A stretch of DNA of 64,000 nt, from contig JABWDB010000006.1 in the NCBI GenBank assembly GCA_019614645.1, forward strand, positions 5,456,001 to 5,520,000, read 5' to 3'. Within the stretch, counting starts at the first letter, position 1. The number at the start of each line of letters is the position of its first letter. This document shows, in pieces, positions 1 to 12,000 of this stretch. A program made the position numbers and the translations under genes. A model generated the notes under the pieces. The model was not told the DNA's origin. It worked only from the letters and a program-made list of their open reading frames with translations, and ran no database searches. The DNA is from Stratiolaelaps scimitus. Taxonomy: Eukaryota > Arthropoda > Arachnida > Mesostigmata > Laelapidae.

Positions 1-1780
1 GATCGAGTCTACTCTAAAATGCTTTTTCTTGGATATCCATATCTAGCATGTTAAGATTCGGGTGACATCGCGGCGCGTGTAACTGTCATACGATTTGCAG
101 GATTGAAATTAGATCTATTAGAAATTAGATCTATCAGTTGTTCGGCGACGCGGTTACGATTAGCTGCCAGCTTCGCACGCTCGTACTATTCAAATATCAG
201 ACTAATACTTATATAACCACCTGAAAATATTTCTCTGCAGAAAGTACAAGTAATCGACATGGCGATTTGGTGACACAGTGTAGGAAAAGACGGACGCTGT
301 TGCACCGCCAGACATTGTTCGTTATAACACGAAAATATATCATGTATATTCTGAGCAAGTTCGCCGGTCGTTCGTAATCAATCCCCGTTTCTTAATTAGA
401 CAGTCACGACAGCAGATAGCACTAAGTACGATTACGATTTACAGCGAGGAAGCATAGTCATCTCCCAATATGACTGGCCATCGCTCCGCTAGTGCGCCTT
501 CCGCACGCGTTAAGCCCAGCTAGGCGCCCAGTTGGAAACCCGCCATAGAGCCAGTTCATTGAAATTGTTCACTCTCCTGTCATGGCCGGATCTCGAAACT
601 ACACTAGGTGCGTTAATAACCGAGTACAACAACCGTGGGCTGTATTGAAACAGTATAAGCAATTCGTTCCCATGTCAACAAACGCCAGTGGTTTCTATAG
701 AACCGCCGCATGCTCCGCAGTGATTCCTGTTCGCGCGCGATCGCCTGCATCGTGTCTCGTTGGCTTGGGACAAACTCCCACCACCGCTCCCACCATCATC
801 CTCTTCCGTTTCATCATCCAGCATCAGTGATAGCGCATTCGACAATTTTCCCCGACTGGAATGAATGAATCAGCACCGCGCCATGATCGTGCGCTTCGAT
901 CGGTACAGCACGCGACTAGCAATATTGAGAGAGCATCTATGAGAACGACAGCAGCAGCAGCAACATTCGTCCAACACCGAACACGATCGTGTCAGCGAAC
1001 TCTTGTTACATCTTTGCCCTCGATCCGAGTCGCCGCTCCCCCAACCGAGATAAATGTTTCAGTCAATATATATATATACATTTATCTGCAACTGCCAGCC
1101 ATAACGGCACCATTCGTTCGCTTATAGTGATATTTGTATTGAGTGACTATCACAGCAGCGACGCGGTGCGAGCGCTCGCTGGTGCAATCGAGCGGAATCC
1201 ACAGTGGCCAATTCAGAATTTGGCGGCCGCCGCCGCCGTCGTCGGGCGGCATCTCTCAAATGCAAATGCGCCTCTTCCGAACCACGGGGCATAGTTGCCT
1301 AGCAAGCGTGTTCACTTCTCGGCCACTCGCTCACTAAATTAAAGCCATCTGTGGCCGACACTTGTTTATATTTCTCGCAGAGCGAAATAGTCGACGCGTT
1401 GTTAATATATCTTGTTTCAGCTACAGTGGGAATTCGGCCATAGAGCTGGACTGGAGATATTTGCTCGAAGTCGCCACCTCGGCTGAACTGGCAAACGCGA
1501 AGTGTCTCTTTCCGACGATCTCGGTGTGTGCGTGTTTTCGAACGAAATCATTGTTAGCCATCTGCAGCTGCATCGAAGTAACAGGCCAAGGGGTTTACGT
1601 TTAGACGTTTTTCTATTGGTATAGTTGTGGCAAATTATCCCTTGGAGGGGATATATATATATGTGTATATATTCTAGGTAAGAATTGTTATTATTACTAT
1701 ATTTATATGGTGGACTATTGACTATTCGATGCGGACCATTGTTCCCGCTCGGCATACGATTGTACATATGTAGCAATGTG
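1..1780. other. Left arm, no recognised gene
   Basis: I see only short, unconvincing open frames here. The stretch around 1140-1300 is CpG-rich with GCC runs and could belong to a promoter or an untranslated exon, but nothing in the sequence decides this. A short TA run lies near 1063-1080. Confidence 0.4.
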
Positions 1781-1785
1781 GACGA

Positions 1786-1880
1786 ATCGAAGCCCACTTT
1801 CATGGAGATTGGACTGTCTCTGGTGGTGTCCGTGCGTTTAAAGAAAATTCCCTCCTCTCAAAAAAAAAAAAAAAAAAACA
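1786..1880 (+). mobile_element. Short poly(A) retro-repeat (SINE-like or LINE tail)
   Basis: The segment from the CCCACTTTCATGG block to a run of about 20 A matches four other places in the window (8285-8385 minus, 16774-16876 minus, 18506-18561 plus, 27525-27650 minus). All share a core reading close to TGGTGGTGTCCGTGCGTTT just before an A-rich end. I infer a 5'-truncated non-autonomous retro-element or the tail of a LINE. The parent element is not identified. Confidence 0.6.
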
Positions 1881-2819
1881 GAGGAATCACAACAGTGAGA
1901 CTGTACTCGTTTTCGTTTATTTCGATTTCAGATGTATTTAATTGAACTGCAACTTGTCGCCTCATTTTTGCTTGCATTGTCTGCATAATGCATGACGATT
2001 AACTGTCATAGAATATCTCATTGATATTGGCTCATAGCAGTATTTCGAGCCTTCTCGAGAGCGGTTAAACGACGCCTGTTCTCTCGGTCGCATATGACAG
2101 TCCCCCTCTGCCGGATATGTCATTTGCAGGGGCCATTAGAGGACCGTCGAGCCTCTTAGCGTCAAGGGCACTTCCGGAGCAATGCCGATTCTGGGCCGTC
2201 GTATATGATCAGTTTGTGAATTTGTGCAGACCACTCGGACACAGTGGGCACACAATGAAATTAATGTCACTGTTTACGTGGATCGGTAGATGTAGACGTG
2301 CATATTCGCGTATTATTCTCATTCACCGTTTGTTGGCACTATTTCCTGCTTTTTCTTTGTCTGATTTCCAAGCCGTATAGTAATCTTAAGTTAAATGATT
2401 TAATGAAGAGCTTAATGCGTTCTTGTCATTTTCACACTCGGTACCATGCAGACTGCCGTTTTTGTTAGATGTCAACAAAAACTATAGTAATAGTTATAAG
2501 GAAGGGAAAGCTAATTTCTTCAGCCTGCGGCTATATCTACATATCTCAGCCCTCCGATAAAGAAAGGCTGGTCAGACAAGTTCAAACCACAAATCTAACG
2601 TGCTCGTCAAAACACATCTCGCCTAACGCACTCCCTAAATGGCATGATGACATCTAATCAGTCTGCTCGTAAAAACAGTCCCTGAGACAGACAGAGAGCC
2701 CTCAATTATTATTCATTCAGTATATTAGCTTTTGTTTCGAGACGAAATATGCTCAAAGAATTCGCATGCTATAATAGTAAGACATGATAAAAAGCAACCG
2801 GCTCCAAGCATGATCGATC
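1881..2819. other. Non-coding stretch, nothing recognised
   Basis: No convincing exon, repeat or RNA gene is visible. Open frames are short and lack splice or start context. Confidence 0.4.
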
Positions 2820-3240
2820 CGCAAGGACACGATAGCTGTCACTTTATTCCTCGGTGAATTGTCTTCTCTCCTCCTCGTGCTTCTGGAAGGCCATTTATTT
2901 CCACGTTAATGTATCCGTGGTCGTCCTCATCGATGGGCCAGTGATTTGCTTCCTTGACGTCTTCGACCGCCCTGGCCGCACTGCTGTCCTTTGGCTCTGG
3001 TCATAGTAGAAGTAGTATAACCTCGTTGTCGTGGAACTAGATACACGGCCTTGGGCAAGGGAGCCTTGTCAAGCGGGAGAGCGATGAACGCTCGATATGA
3101 CCTCCGAAGTCTCCTTCGGGCTTGAGACGGGGGCGTTTCGCTTCCTATGTCAGTAGGTGTGTTTGGCTGTGTCGAGGCTTCCGCCGACACCACTGGCATC
3201 GCTCCCCGCAGCGGATTGCCGGTAGGCGGTACGCGTTGAA
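2820..3240 (-). other. Possible decayed coding segment, unknown
   Basis: On the minus strand a frame of about 90 codons from 3199 is followed, one frame over, by an open segment of about 50 codons with coding-like composition (acidic run WPIDEDDHGYINVE) ending at a TGA near 2845. The two lie in different frames, so this is either a frame-shifted relic or an exon read by chance. I recognise no family. Confidence 0.2.
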
Positions 3241-4168
3241 CCCTCAGGCATCACTGTCGGCGTTCGACGGCGAGATGCGGAAAAGGAGCGTGTAGCGAGC
3301 CGTTAGGGAGATCTTGCTGTCTAAGTGCTTCCCTGTGTCTCTCTATGAATCTGCCTCACTCGGCGGAGCACGACCTTCCGAGCGTTCTCATAGACTGACT
3401 CCCTGGGCGCGGCAAAGCGTGGCGGTCGAAGAGACGGCCTGTCCACCATAGACAGAACACTGACAAGAAATAGGGGCACCTCGTGGGGAGCTTGGTTCGG
3501 GGATTGGTTAGGGCACCGCGTCTACTCACCCCTTAAGTAAACGATGGCACAGGCCAAAGCGACAAAATAGACCAACCGAGCGAGTAGTCCCAGCCAGACA
3601 CAACGAGGAACAAAAGCTGCCGGATGACCACGAGTTGGCTCGAATCAAGTCTGCTGCGTTCCTATGATGGCGATGGTATGGCATAGCAAACATATACAAC
3701 CAACGCACAAACACACGCACACAAGCACACCACAGAGCCCCGCATGTACCTACCTACGAGGACGATGAAAGAAAGCCAGCGTCCAACAAAGCGGACAGTG
3801 ACCCCCACGGATAAAATTGTTCTGGGTTGCCGCCAGTGCTGTGCAGGCGGGGAGTTGATTTAGGCTGATGGCACACTCAATTAGAGAAGGAGGACGTCGG
3901 CGAAGCTTCATGCTTCGGCTTGCTTACCCGGAACTCGCGAAGGGGCCCCGAAGAGAAAGGGTGCCCCAGGACCGTAGCGACTTGGGGCCTGTCCAATGTT
4001 GACGCCGTCCAACGCCGCTCTCTCATCTGCCATCGCTTGCTTTGTCGCTTACGTCGCACTGGCAAGAAATCTACACACTCGCGCACAGCATCATGCTCAA
4101 TGAGGCAGACAAACCGATTCGAGCAACGTTGTTGATCGTGAGCTAGATGTAGGAAGGGAAAGAATATA
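3241..4168. other. GC-richer non-coding stretch
   Basis: GC content rises compared with the flanks, mainly at 3240-3530 and 3870-4060, but open frames overlap on both strands and none is convincing. A small inverted repeat (GAAGCTTCATGCTTC) sits near 3903-3917. Nothing else is recognised. Confidence 0.3.
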
Positions 4169-5020
4169 ATGATCAAAATGTGGTGGTTTATATGTTTATA
4201 CGAAGGAGAGGAAGTTTTAACTCGAGGTGGTGCGGCATTAGACGGCATCTTACTCAGCGGCAAACGGCAACACGATCAATGGGAAGCGAGCACGCTGAAG
4301 GAGATTTTGCAATTAGTTAATGGCATTGAATATCTGTTAAGCGTGATGAACGAGTATATTGTAATTTAAATTGCTACTCTAGCCTAGGCCTTGTTGACTT
4401 ATTGGTGGCTATAAAAATACAATCTGTGAATTTCGTACGTGGTACCTATTCCGCTCTTGAGCGTGTTCTGTGTAAGTTGAATGAAATCGCTTACATAATG
4501 TACCATTACTGAAACTCAGATACTTTGTATATTTTTGACACCTTCTAACAGGTCAAGGTGGAATGGTGAGTTAAATGTATGGTCAGTAAACGTGTGCATA
4601 CATGTAAAATTACCTATATTATTTCACTGACACTTGACCCCAATACACATGACAGTGAACGGGAGGCTTCCTACTATACTTGATAATGTGTATAGCTTCT
4701 CTTGGATAAATTAAATCTTAATAATGTGTTATTTTTGTTTAAGCGAGTTTGCTCAGATAAACATGAGTAACGTTGAAAAAGTATCTACCACCGATCACCG
4801 ATGCCAATTTATTCTACTTAAAACTTTGAATTCAAAAGTAGCTCTTGCCTACAACGCCATCATAACCTTGACCAAGATTACTGCAACACTCCAACCGGTC
4901 GAACTCAGAACATACTATCACTACCAGTCGGCGCTGATGGAGTTCGGAAAAACGATTTCAAATTCGGCAGTATTCGAAAGTGATGAAAAGGGAGCATATG
5001 TTCGTTTTAATGCATCATAG
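4169..5020 (+). CDS. Possible small two-exon gene, unknown product
   Basis: An open frame from ATG 4169 reaches a candidate donor at 4354 (GA|GTATAT). A second open frame begins after a pyrimidine-rich acceptor ending at 4743 (TTTTTGTTTAAG). Both sites are phase 2, so the frame continues across a 390-base intron to the stop at 5018-5020 and gives about 153 residues. The predicted protein is rich in helix-forming residues, for example around LKEILQLVNGIEYLLSVM. It has no clear signal peptide, so there may be an unseen upstream exon and the ATG is uncertain. It shows no evident similarity to the secreted family further right. Function unknown. Confidence 0.35.
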
Positions 5021-6480
5021 ATTTCAATGCGAAAAATGATAAATTTGCGCATGCTCGTCAACATTTACGAGTTGTTGTACCCGGGAAGAGCTTTTGTTCT
5101 TCGAAGAAACATGCCGTTTCACAGAACGTTACCTGTACATGTTTAGTAGATTTACATCGATAGCGTTATATATATAATGCTATGTGGCTAGATATATTCT
5201 AATATGATTCGTAAAATCCCATAATCGAATATAGGTAGCCGCCACCATAATGTATATGAATGAAATACGAGTTGAATGCAGTCCTTGACAAGGAGTTTGA
5301 GGCAAGCGAGAGCAAAATAGAATTGCTGTACGATATCGTCTGGAAAAACATTATGTTATTATAGAAACGACGTTTTCTGATCATTAAGCCTCAGAAACTC
5401 GATAAGTGTAATTTGCCGGAGCTGTATAATCTGAAGACCTGTTAACCAGTAAGATAGCGTTACGGAACGTTATTGAGCTACTTGGGATAAATATAGCGCT
5501 CGTTCGCAAACAACCTCAGTCCTGTTGTGGGAATCCTGTAGTCTAATCGACCTACCGCTATATTTCCACCCATCTATTCATTCATTGACTGAATGAATAG
5601 ACGGTCTCTCAGCTGTTCAGCTATTTTATTTAGGGAACATTTCGTCAACAATAATCTAGCGTTCCCAGAACGAATACATACATCGCATGTGTATGCATGT
5701 AGGATATATAACTCATGGTACAACATAGTTCTTCTACGAAGCAGAGCACCTATTACACGTCAGCTACAAACCTATATTCTCGGTCAGTCACCATAATGAA
5801 TGCGATGTTGTTATAATATACTATGCACACTGGCTGACTCACGGCCAATGTGCAATGGGATGATTCAACAAGAAGTGCAAATTGCTGTCCATCGACTCGT
5901 TTCCGTCCATGGACGAATGTCGTTCATTACCCGCCTACGAAGAAATAAGGAACAGATCAAAGACTGTGACCACCAAAAAAGGTTGTTTGTCGGGGGCTCT
6001 TCTCAGGGTTAGGGTGGGGCACCCCTGCAAGGAAACGATTAGCTCAGCGCAAGAGCAAAAAGCAATTCACGATCAAAAGGGGTAGGAAAACCTTTGGCGT
6101 TCTAAGCTCAGATCGACAACCCAGGTTGTCCACAGAGGGAGACCGATAGAGACAAGCGGGCTCAGAGAACTGGCGTTGAAGTGCTTGTGTAAAGCATCCT
6201 GGTGTGGGATTAGCCAACCTGGCTTAGTAAACTTGATGCTAATTGGACAAATCACTATGACGTCCATTTGCTGGATACACAGGCAGACACATACAAACTC
6301 GCACGCACAGGCGCACAAATAGTGTTCAGCCGTTTGGCGGCTGTGCCATAGAACTTTGTTCACTAAGATCAGGCTTATATGAGCAAGTAAGACTTAAGCT
6401 TAGTGATGGGAAGTAATTATAAAATACACACGGAAATGATAGTTGTGATTACGAATAATTAACAGTGATTATTAACAGTG
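5021..6480. other. Non-coding stretch left of unit 1
   Basis: No convincing exon or known repeat is visible. Open frames here are short and overlap on both strands. Confidence 0.4.
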
Positions 6481-6864
6481 CCATATATGAAACGTGTGGA
6501 TTATCTGCACAATTTGGTCGTGTAACACAAACATGTTTCGGAGCGGAGGCGAGATCCGGGTAGCGACCAGACGATATCCGGCTATGGACGTTTCTTATGA
6601 GAACCATCAGTAGCGATGAAGCGGCTCAAAGGACGTTATCCGCCTCAGAGTTTTAAATAAGGGCCGCATTTCAGATGTCCCGTTCTGTGAAAACTATTAC
6701 ACTGAACTATTTGCCTGAAATGTGAAAGAATACTCCGTTCGTAGCTAAGCGCATTGAAGGCCCGCAGTTGAAACAGCATCCGTTTCAACTATAAAACTAT
6801 TTTGTTTGCTAGCTGGAGGTCTTATTTTTCCCGACTGTGTATTGACGTATCACCCTACTGTAAG

Positions 6865-6975
6865 CTGGGACCGGGGGCTGAGGTCGACATTGTCCCGACG
6901 AAGGCGACGGCATAGAAATAATCCCTAGAAATAATTCCTAACTACTGTATCTTTGAATAAAACACTTTACCCCCC
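6865..6975 (+). mobile_element. Twin-primed tail of the RLE-type LINE
   Basis: Unit 2 (17935-17947) keeps the empty site. Here the insert is bracketed by the 12-base repeat CCCTACTGTAAG at 6853-6864 and 6976-6987. The left part of the insert (about 6878-6913) is the reverse complement of the ORF2 3' end of the LINE at 33243-37649, while the right part (from about 6914) reads forward as its 3' UTR (AATAATCCCTAGAAAT). A 5' inversion of this kind is the known mark of twin priming in target-primed reverse transcription. Confidence 0.75.
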
Positions 6976-7399
6976 CCCTACTGTAAGACTACTTTTAGCC
7001 CCTCCCACCTAGCGACAAGCTGGGTTATGAGATCGTGATGGCCTTGTAGGAAGCCATATGTGGTAATACTAAGATTACGGTTGTGATCATCGAATGATGA
7101 TAACGTATGGGCAATCGGTCCTTGTGACCCCATGGAGCATGAACTCGCATCTTAAGCAACAAATGGCTAGATGAAATGTACAAACATGTTTATTATCTTA
7201 ATCATTTATTAGGCAAATTCATACTTCTTTTGAGGCGCATGAAAGGCTAGTGCTTAAGAAAACTATATTTGTTGTGCCATGTTGTCCTTTGATAGATAAA
7301 TAAACCTGTGCCGTCGGTTCTCCAACAGGTTTATATTTGTACGAGAAGTACAAATTCCGCTCAGGGGACCCAATCATAGAGTTGCAGACGATGTGAACT

Positions 7400-8830
7400 C
7401 ATCATCATCGCTGCACTGCTGATTTGGAAAGAGGTATTACTTAACGCCGAATGTAGACACAGTAGGGAATGACTTCAAGCACATTCTCTCAATTTGGTCT
7501 CCGCAAAGATCGAAGGGTATGCGAATTGGTTGTAGACGTCACCAGGATTGTCGATCCCGGATCATCCCGGGCGGGAAGATCCTTGTCAGCCTGCATCACA
7601 TCTTGTACGCATTCCGGCGAGCAGTGGTCGCAATATTTCAGGTCGGATGTGGAGATTTATCGGTCCGTCCTGTGGCACAAATTTATCGAAGGCGGCTCTA
7701 CCATCCACACTTGACCTTGATTCGGGGCAAGAGCTGCAAAGTCCTCAGGCCGTAGCGGTTGAGCTTTAGCAGTCACTGTGCGACCATCGGGGCTGTGACT
7801 GTTGTCTTCCTTGACATCGAGGAAGATGTTCGGTCTCAGTTGGCAGCTCTTCGGAGAATAGAGGATACCTCACTCATTCGAGATTCAGATAGCTCTTCAT
7901 GGACTAAGACAGGATGGGGAGTGGGAGCCACCGATGTTCCAAACAAGTTGCTGAAGCTAGCCGCAGATGCTCTTGTGCACCCGCTGTCGAGTATCACTAA
8001 CACGTATTTTAGTACGGGGTCACTCCCTAGCAAAGTGAAGGAAACGATAATAGTTGGTCTGTCCAAGAACAAGGTGAGCGTACTCGGGCTGCCAGTTATA
8101 GGGCAACTTCTCTTGTCAATTACGTGTTGACATGTTTCGAAAGGCTAGTAATAAGTAGGCTTGTAAAGCGTCTCGAGGCTGCCATATTCTGTTCAATTAG
8201 TCAGTTTAGTCTCCGGAGAGCGACGTCGACCGAACTTGCTCTGGCGCATCTCTGTCAGGAGATTTTCAATACAAGAGAAAATAAGCAGATGTGTCTTACG
8301 ACAGGAAATTTTCTTCAAACGCACGGATACCACCAGAGGCATTCCAACCTCCATGAAAGTGGTCCGATCCAGTGCAGGGTTGACGTGGATGACAAAACGC
8401 CTCTGCCTGCTGAAACCATCCTCTGCTGAGAGTGTATCTCTTCCCCAGAGATCTCCAAGTGCTATGAAGTCATTGCGGCATTGCGGAGTCTTAGGTAGAA
8501 AAGGGAGTCCTGCGAGAGGGTTTAATTTTTTTGATAAGGCTCTGCTGCTATCGGCTTTCTATTACTCACAAACGATTTGGGGAGGAGGGCTATCTTCGAA
8601 TATCCCGCCGAACTCAGGTTATCTACAGCGATGCTCTTAGGGCTATGTTCGGCTTAAGCGCAGAGTCTCTGTGGGGGATCTTTACGCCTCGTCTTGGCCA
8701 CTCGCTGTTGATAAAGTCGATGCGCGTCGCTCCTCTCGCGTTCAAGATGTTGAGGAGCCGGATTCCACCGGAGATCCTCTTCCCTCCCACCGCTGTCGCT
8801 AGCCGCTCTAATCGTCGCAATACCATCTTT
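7400..8830 (+). mobile_element. Decayed CR1/Jockey-like LINE fragment
   Basis: Broken frames encode part of a LINE reverse transcriptase. A stretch reads VPNKLLKLAADALVHPL, and then STGSLPSKVKETIIVGLSKN in the next part, both typical of the fingers region. A further stretch reads FERLVISRLVKRLE and then FSLRRATSTELALAHL. A thumb-like C-terminal part follows at about 8530-8830. Frame breaks and stops make it inactive. A shorter version with an internal deletion lies in unit 2 at 18700-19765. It sits downstream of the secreted gene copy, on the opposite strand. Confidence 0.7.
8285..8385 (-). mobile_element. Short retro-repeat copy inside the LINE
   Basis: The reverse-strand version of the repeat seen at 1786-1880 (GGAAATTTTCTTCAAACGCA followed by the CCATGAAAGTGG block and CCAGTGCAGGG). 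Similarity to 27525-27690 extends rightward past 8400 (ACAAAACGCCTCTGC). It interrupts the LINE reverse-transcriptase frame. Confidence 0.55.
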
Positions 8831-8895
8831 TAACACCTTCAATTTTATAGGAGTCGAGTGGACCACCCTTGCAATCAGTGTGGAGTGTGGAACAC

Positions 8896-8943
8896 AAGCG
8901 ACACAGTTCACGTGGATGGAAGGCCACGTGAACTGTGTCGCTT
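8896..8943. other. Perfect 20-bp inverted repeat
   Basis: The arms 8896-8915 and 8924-8943 are perfect reverse complements separated by 8 bases. The hairpin starts about 68 bases beyond the stop codon of gene copy 1, so it may lie in its 3' UTR. Unit 2 has no such hairpin at the matching place. Confidence 0.7.
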
Positions 8944-9010
8944 CTTCGCGAAAAGGTCTTTTCTTCAAGAAGACGCGTGCATTGGTGAATCTGGCTGTTT
9001 GTAATCGTTA

Positions 9011-12000
9011 CTACATAGCGCTGAAAATTTGATCTAATCTCCGACGAGCCATCTCCGTTAGCCTCAGCAGAAGGTTCACGTCGCCGGCGATGAACCGCAC
9101 GTTTCGTAATGCACATCCAAATAGGTCGGATGTCATATACTCAAGTTTTATGGAGCCAGCCTCCGCCTTGGACATGTGGAATATGTTCGCTAAGGAGACG
9201 TCGTCCATCACTCTTACAAGGCGCAAAAAGCAGGTTGCGAGTGTCTCGGACTCGGTCTCGCTGAGTATGTACCGATTCCGGCCTGAAACCGTCCTGCAAA
9301 AAGCACAAGCGAAGACTTGGACACTAAGTCTTGAGTTGGATATAACAGTACTGATAATACAAACAAAAACTGTAACATGAAAAACTCGACTAACGAAGGT
9401 AAATGTAAACGAGAGTGTATGTTGTAGAACAGAGATGAGACGCCTCATTTTCATTTACAGTTGAATGTATTAATTTCTTGAATCGGGAGTATTGAGAGTT
9501 GCCGTACAGGTATTCGATAATAGCTCCTACTTAGCAGTTACTGAGCAATCGTTGCGAAGTAGTACTGAGTCAGCTTCACACTGCATATACACAGTGGTGT
9601 GCATAAACTTAACGCACCCCTATATTTCAACAAATGTTACAAAGGATACACATTGGAGGAATTTATTCTGTATCAGATTAATGTACGTGTCAAATAACAT
9701 ACACATTACAAAGAACAGCGCATATGACGTCGCATGTCGCCTGCCACAATAAAATGTGTCATATTTCGGTTGTGCAAAATGGTAATGCACCCTCAGTTAT
9801 CGGGTATTATCGCTGGATTAATCCAGCGTGTGTTAAGCATTCGCGCTGTACTGTAGTCATGGGACACGCTTCGAACCTCACTGATGCAGCAAAAGCAGTT
9901 ATTACTGCTTTACACCTGGGAGCATGAAAGACCCAGACTGCAATTGCCAGAGAAATTGGCAGAAGTCGTTGCGTAGTGCAAAATTATTTACGCAGCCCGT
10001 CGAGTATGGCACTAATAAGTCTAAAGGATATAAGACCCCGTCGGACATCTGCGATGCAGGAGTCGAGGCCAACTCAGTGCCCGGTCAGTGCCCCAAGTCA
10101 AAATCGGTTCTGGGTTTAGTTAGTAGGAGTCTGACACAACCAGGCAAATACCATAGTGTGAGGCCTGGTGTCCATGCAGGATTTACCTTTAACCTTTAAA
10201 GGATGTCCATTTTACTATTAAGTCTAAATGATGTCCAGGAAAGGTCAGCCAGCGAACTGCCATGCATATCTGTCGATTGGCCTCGAATTCAACCATAAGT
10301 TGTGAAGCAATCAGGAAAGAGTTAAACCTTCGGGTTCATAGATGAACAGTTTTAAGGACAATTGAGCGTGATCCGCAAATCATACGGGCGCAAACGCCAC
10401 TTTAACAACGCGACGTGACTGCCCAACTAAACTTCGCTCGAAACAATATGAACAAAGACTGGACATTGGTGAACATTGGGACTACATTTTTTAAATAGTA
10501 TGCTGAGGATGCACATCTATCTAAAATGTACCATGTTGTTTCAGATCGTCTTCAGTGACGAGAAGAAGTTAAATTTGGATGGGCTAGACGGATTCAACGG
10601 TTATTGGCATGATGTACGTAAAGAATCGCGGTACTTATCGAAGCGTATGTTCGGCGGAGCGTGCTTTATGGTCTGGGGAGCTTGGCAAACTTGCATTCGC
10701 TTTCATCTCATCTCGAATGAATAGCGAGGACTATCAGCAGATGTTGACCAACAACCTACTACCGTTTAGGAGAAGATTTCATCGACTGCCAATTGTTTTC
10801 CAGCAAGATAACGCTTCAATTCACGTCAGCACTAGTACACGTGCGTGGTTAGGATGGCATGACATTGAAACCCTAGAGTGGCCAGCATGTTCTTCTGATC
10901 TCAGCCCGATGGAGAACCTCTGGGGCATCGACAGTATACATCCGTGGAAGCACTAAAAGAGGCATTGTTGGAGGCATGGGGAGGTGTCAGCGACCAGATC
11001 CTGCTAAATCTCGTTGACAGTATGCCAAACCGAGTCTTTGACGTTATAATTAGCAAGGGCGGGGCCACACGGTACTGATTAGCACAAGAAAACGAGAATT
11101 AATTCAGCAAAAACACTCGATAACTGAGTGTGCATTATCTTTTTGGACAAGCGAAATATGACACACTTTGTTGTAGCAGGCTACATGCGACGTCATATGC
11201 GCTGTTCTTTGTAATGTGTATGTTATTTGACACGTACATTAATCTGATATAGAATAAATGCCTCAAATGTGTATTCTTTAGAACGATTTGTTGAAATATA
11301 GGGGTGCGTTAAGTTTATGCACACCACTGTATAGTATAATATGTATGAAATCAGCCATGATCACTCTGAATGAACGACGTTCACGACATTTGAAGATGCC
11401 AGTAAAATGTGGCAGGAGATAGATTCACGTGCATTTTTGGCTTTCAATATTATAAGGTTGGTGCATACGTTTTGGCGGTATTTTAATTCCTTCCCTCCTC
11501 TACTTGGCGGCCACTGTTTGGTTACACGCACCACTCATTCGAAAGCTCTGTTCTTCCTCTACAAGTGGAACATAAGGGCTTCCACTTTACGAAGGCCCAA
11601 AACATCGACGTTAGGTGTACCGAGACGATGATATCAGTAAGAGAACTGCTCAATATTGGAGGGCCAAATTTAAAATGCATCTCACATGGCTTGACCATCT
11701 GACTTTGATGAGGAGCGTCTTGAGACATCGTTGAAGAAAAACGGCCAGCAGACAATGCAGCAATACTGTAATGCGTCACTTCCCGCTATCGTGGGACACG
11801 CGATCGCACTGAACTGATTCCTGCATCGAATTGTCGCTTATGACGGGAAGTAGTACCTACGATAATATGAGAAGCAGGAACCCGAGTGGGTGACCCTGAA
11901 GGAAGTAAGATTTGCACCCAAAGAATGCTGCACGACAACACAAGAACCATGGAAGTAACCCTAATAAACCTCAGCTTGGAAGTTTTGCTTTGTTACACTT

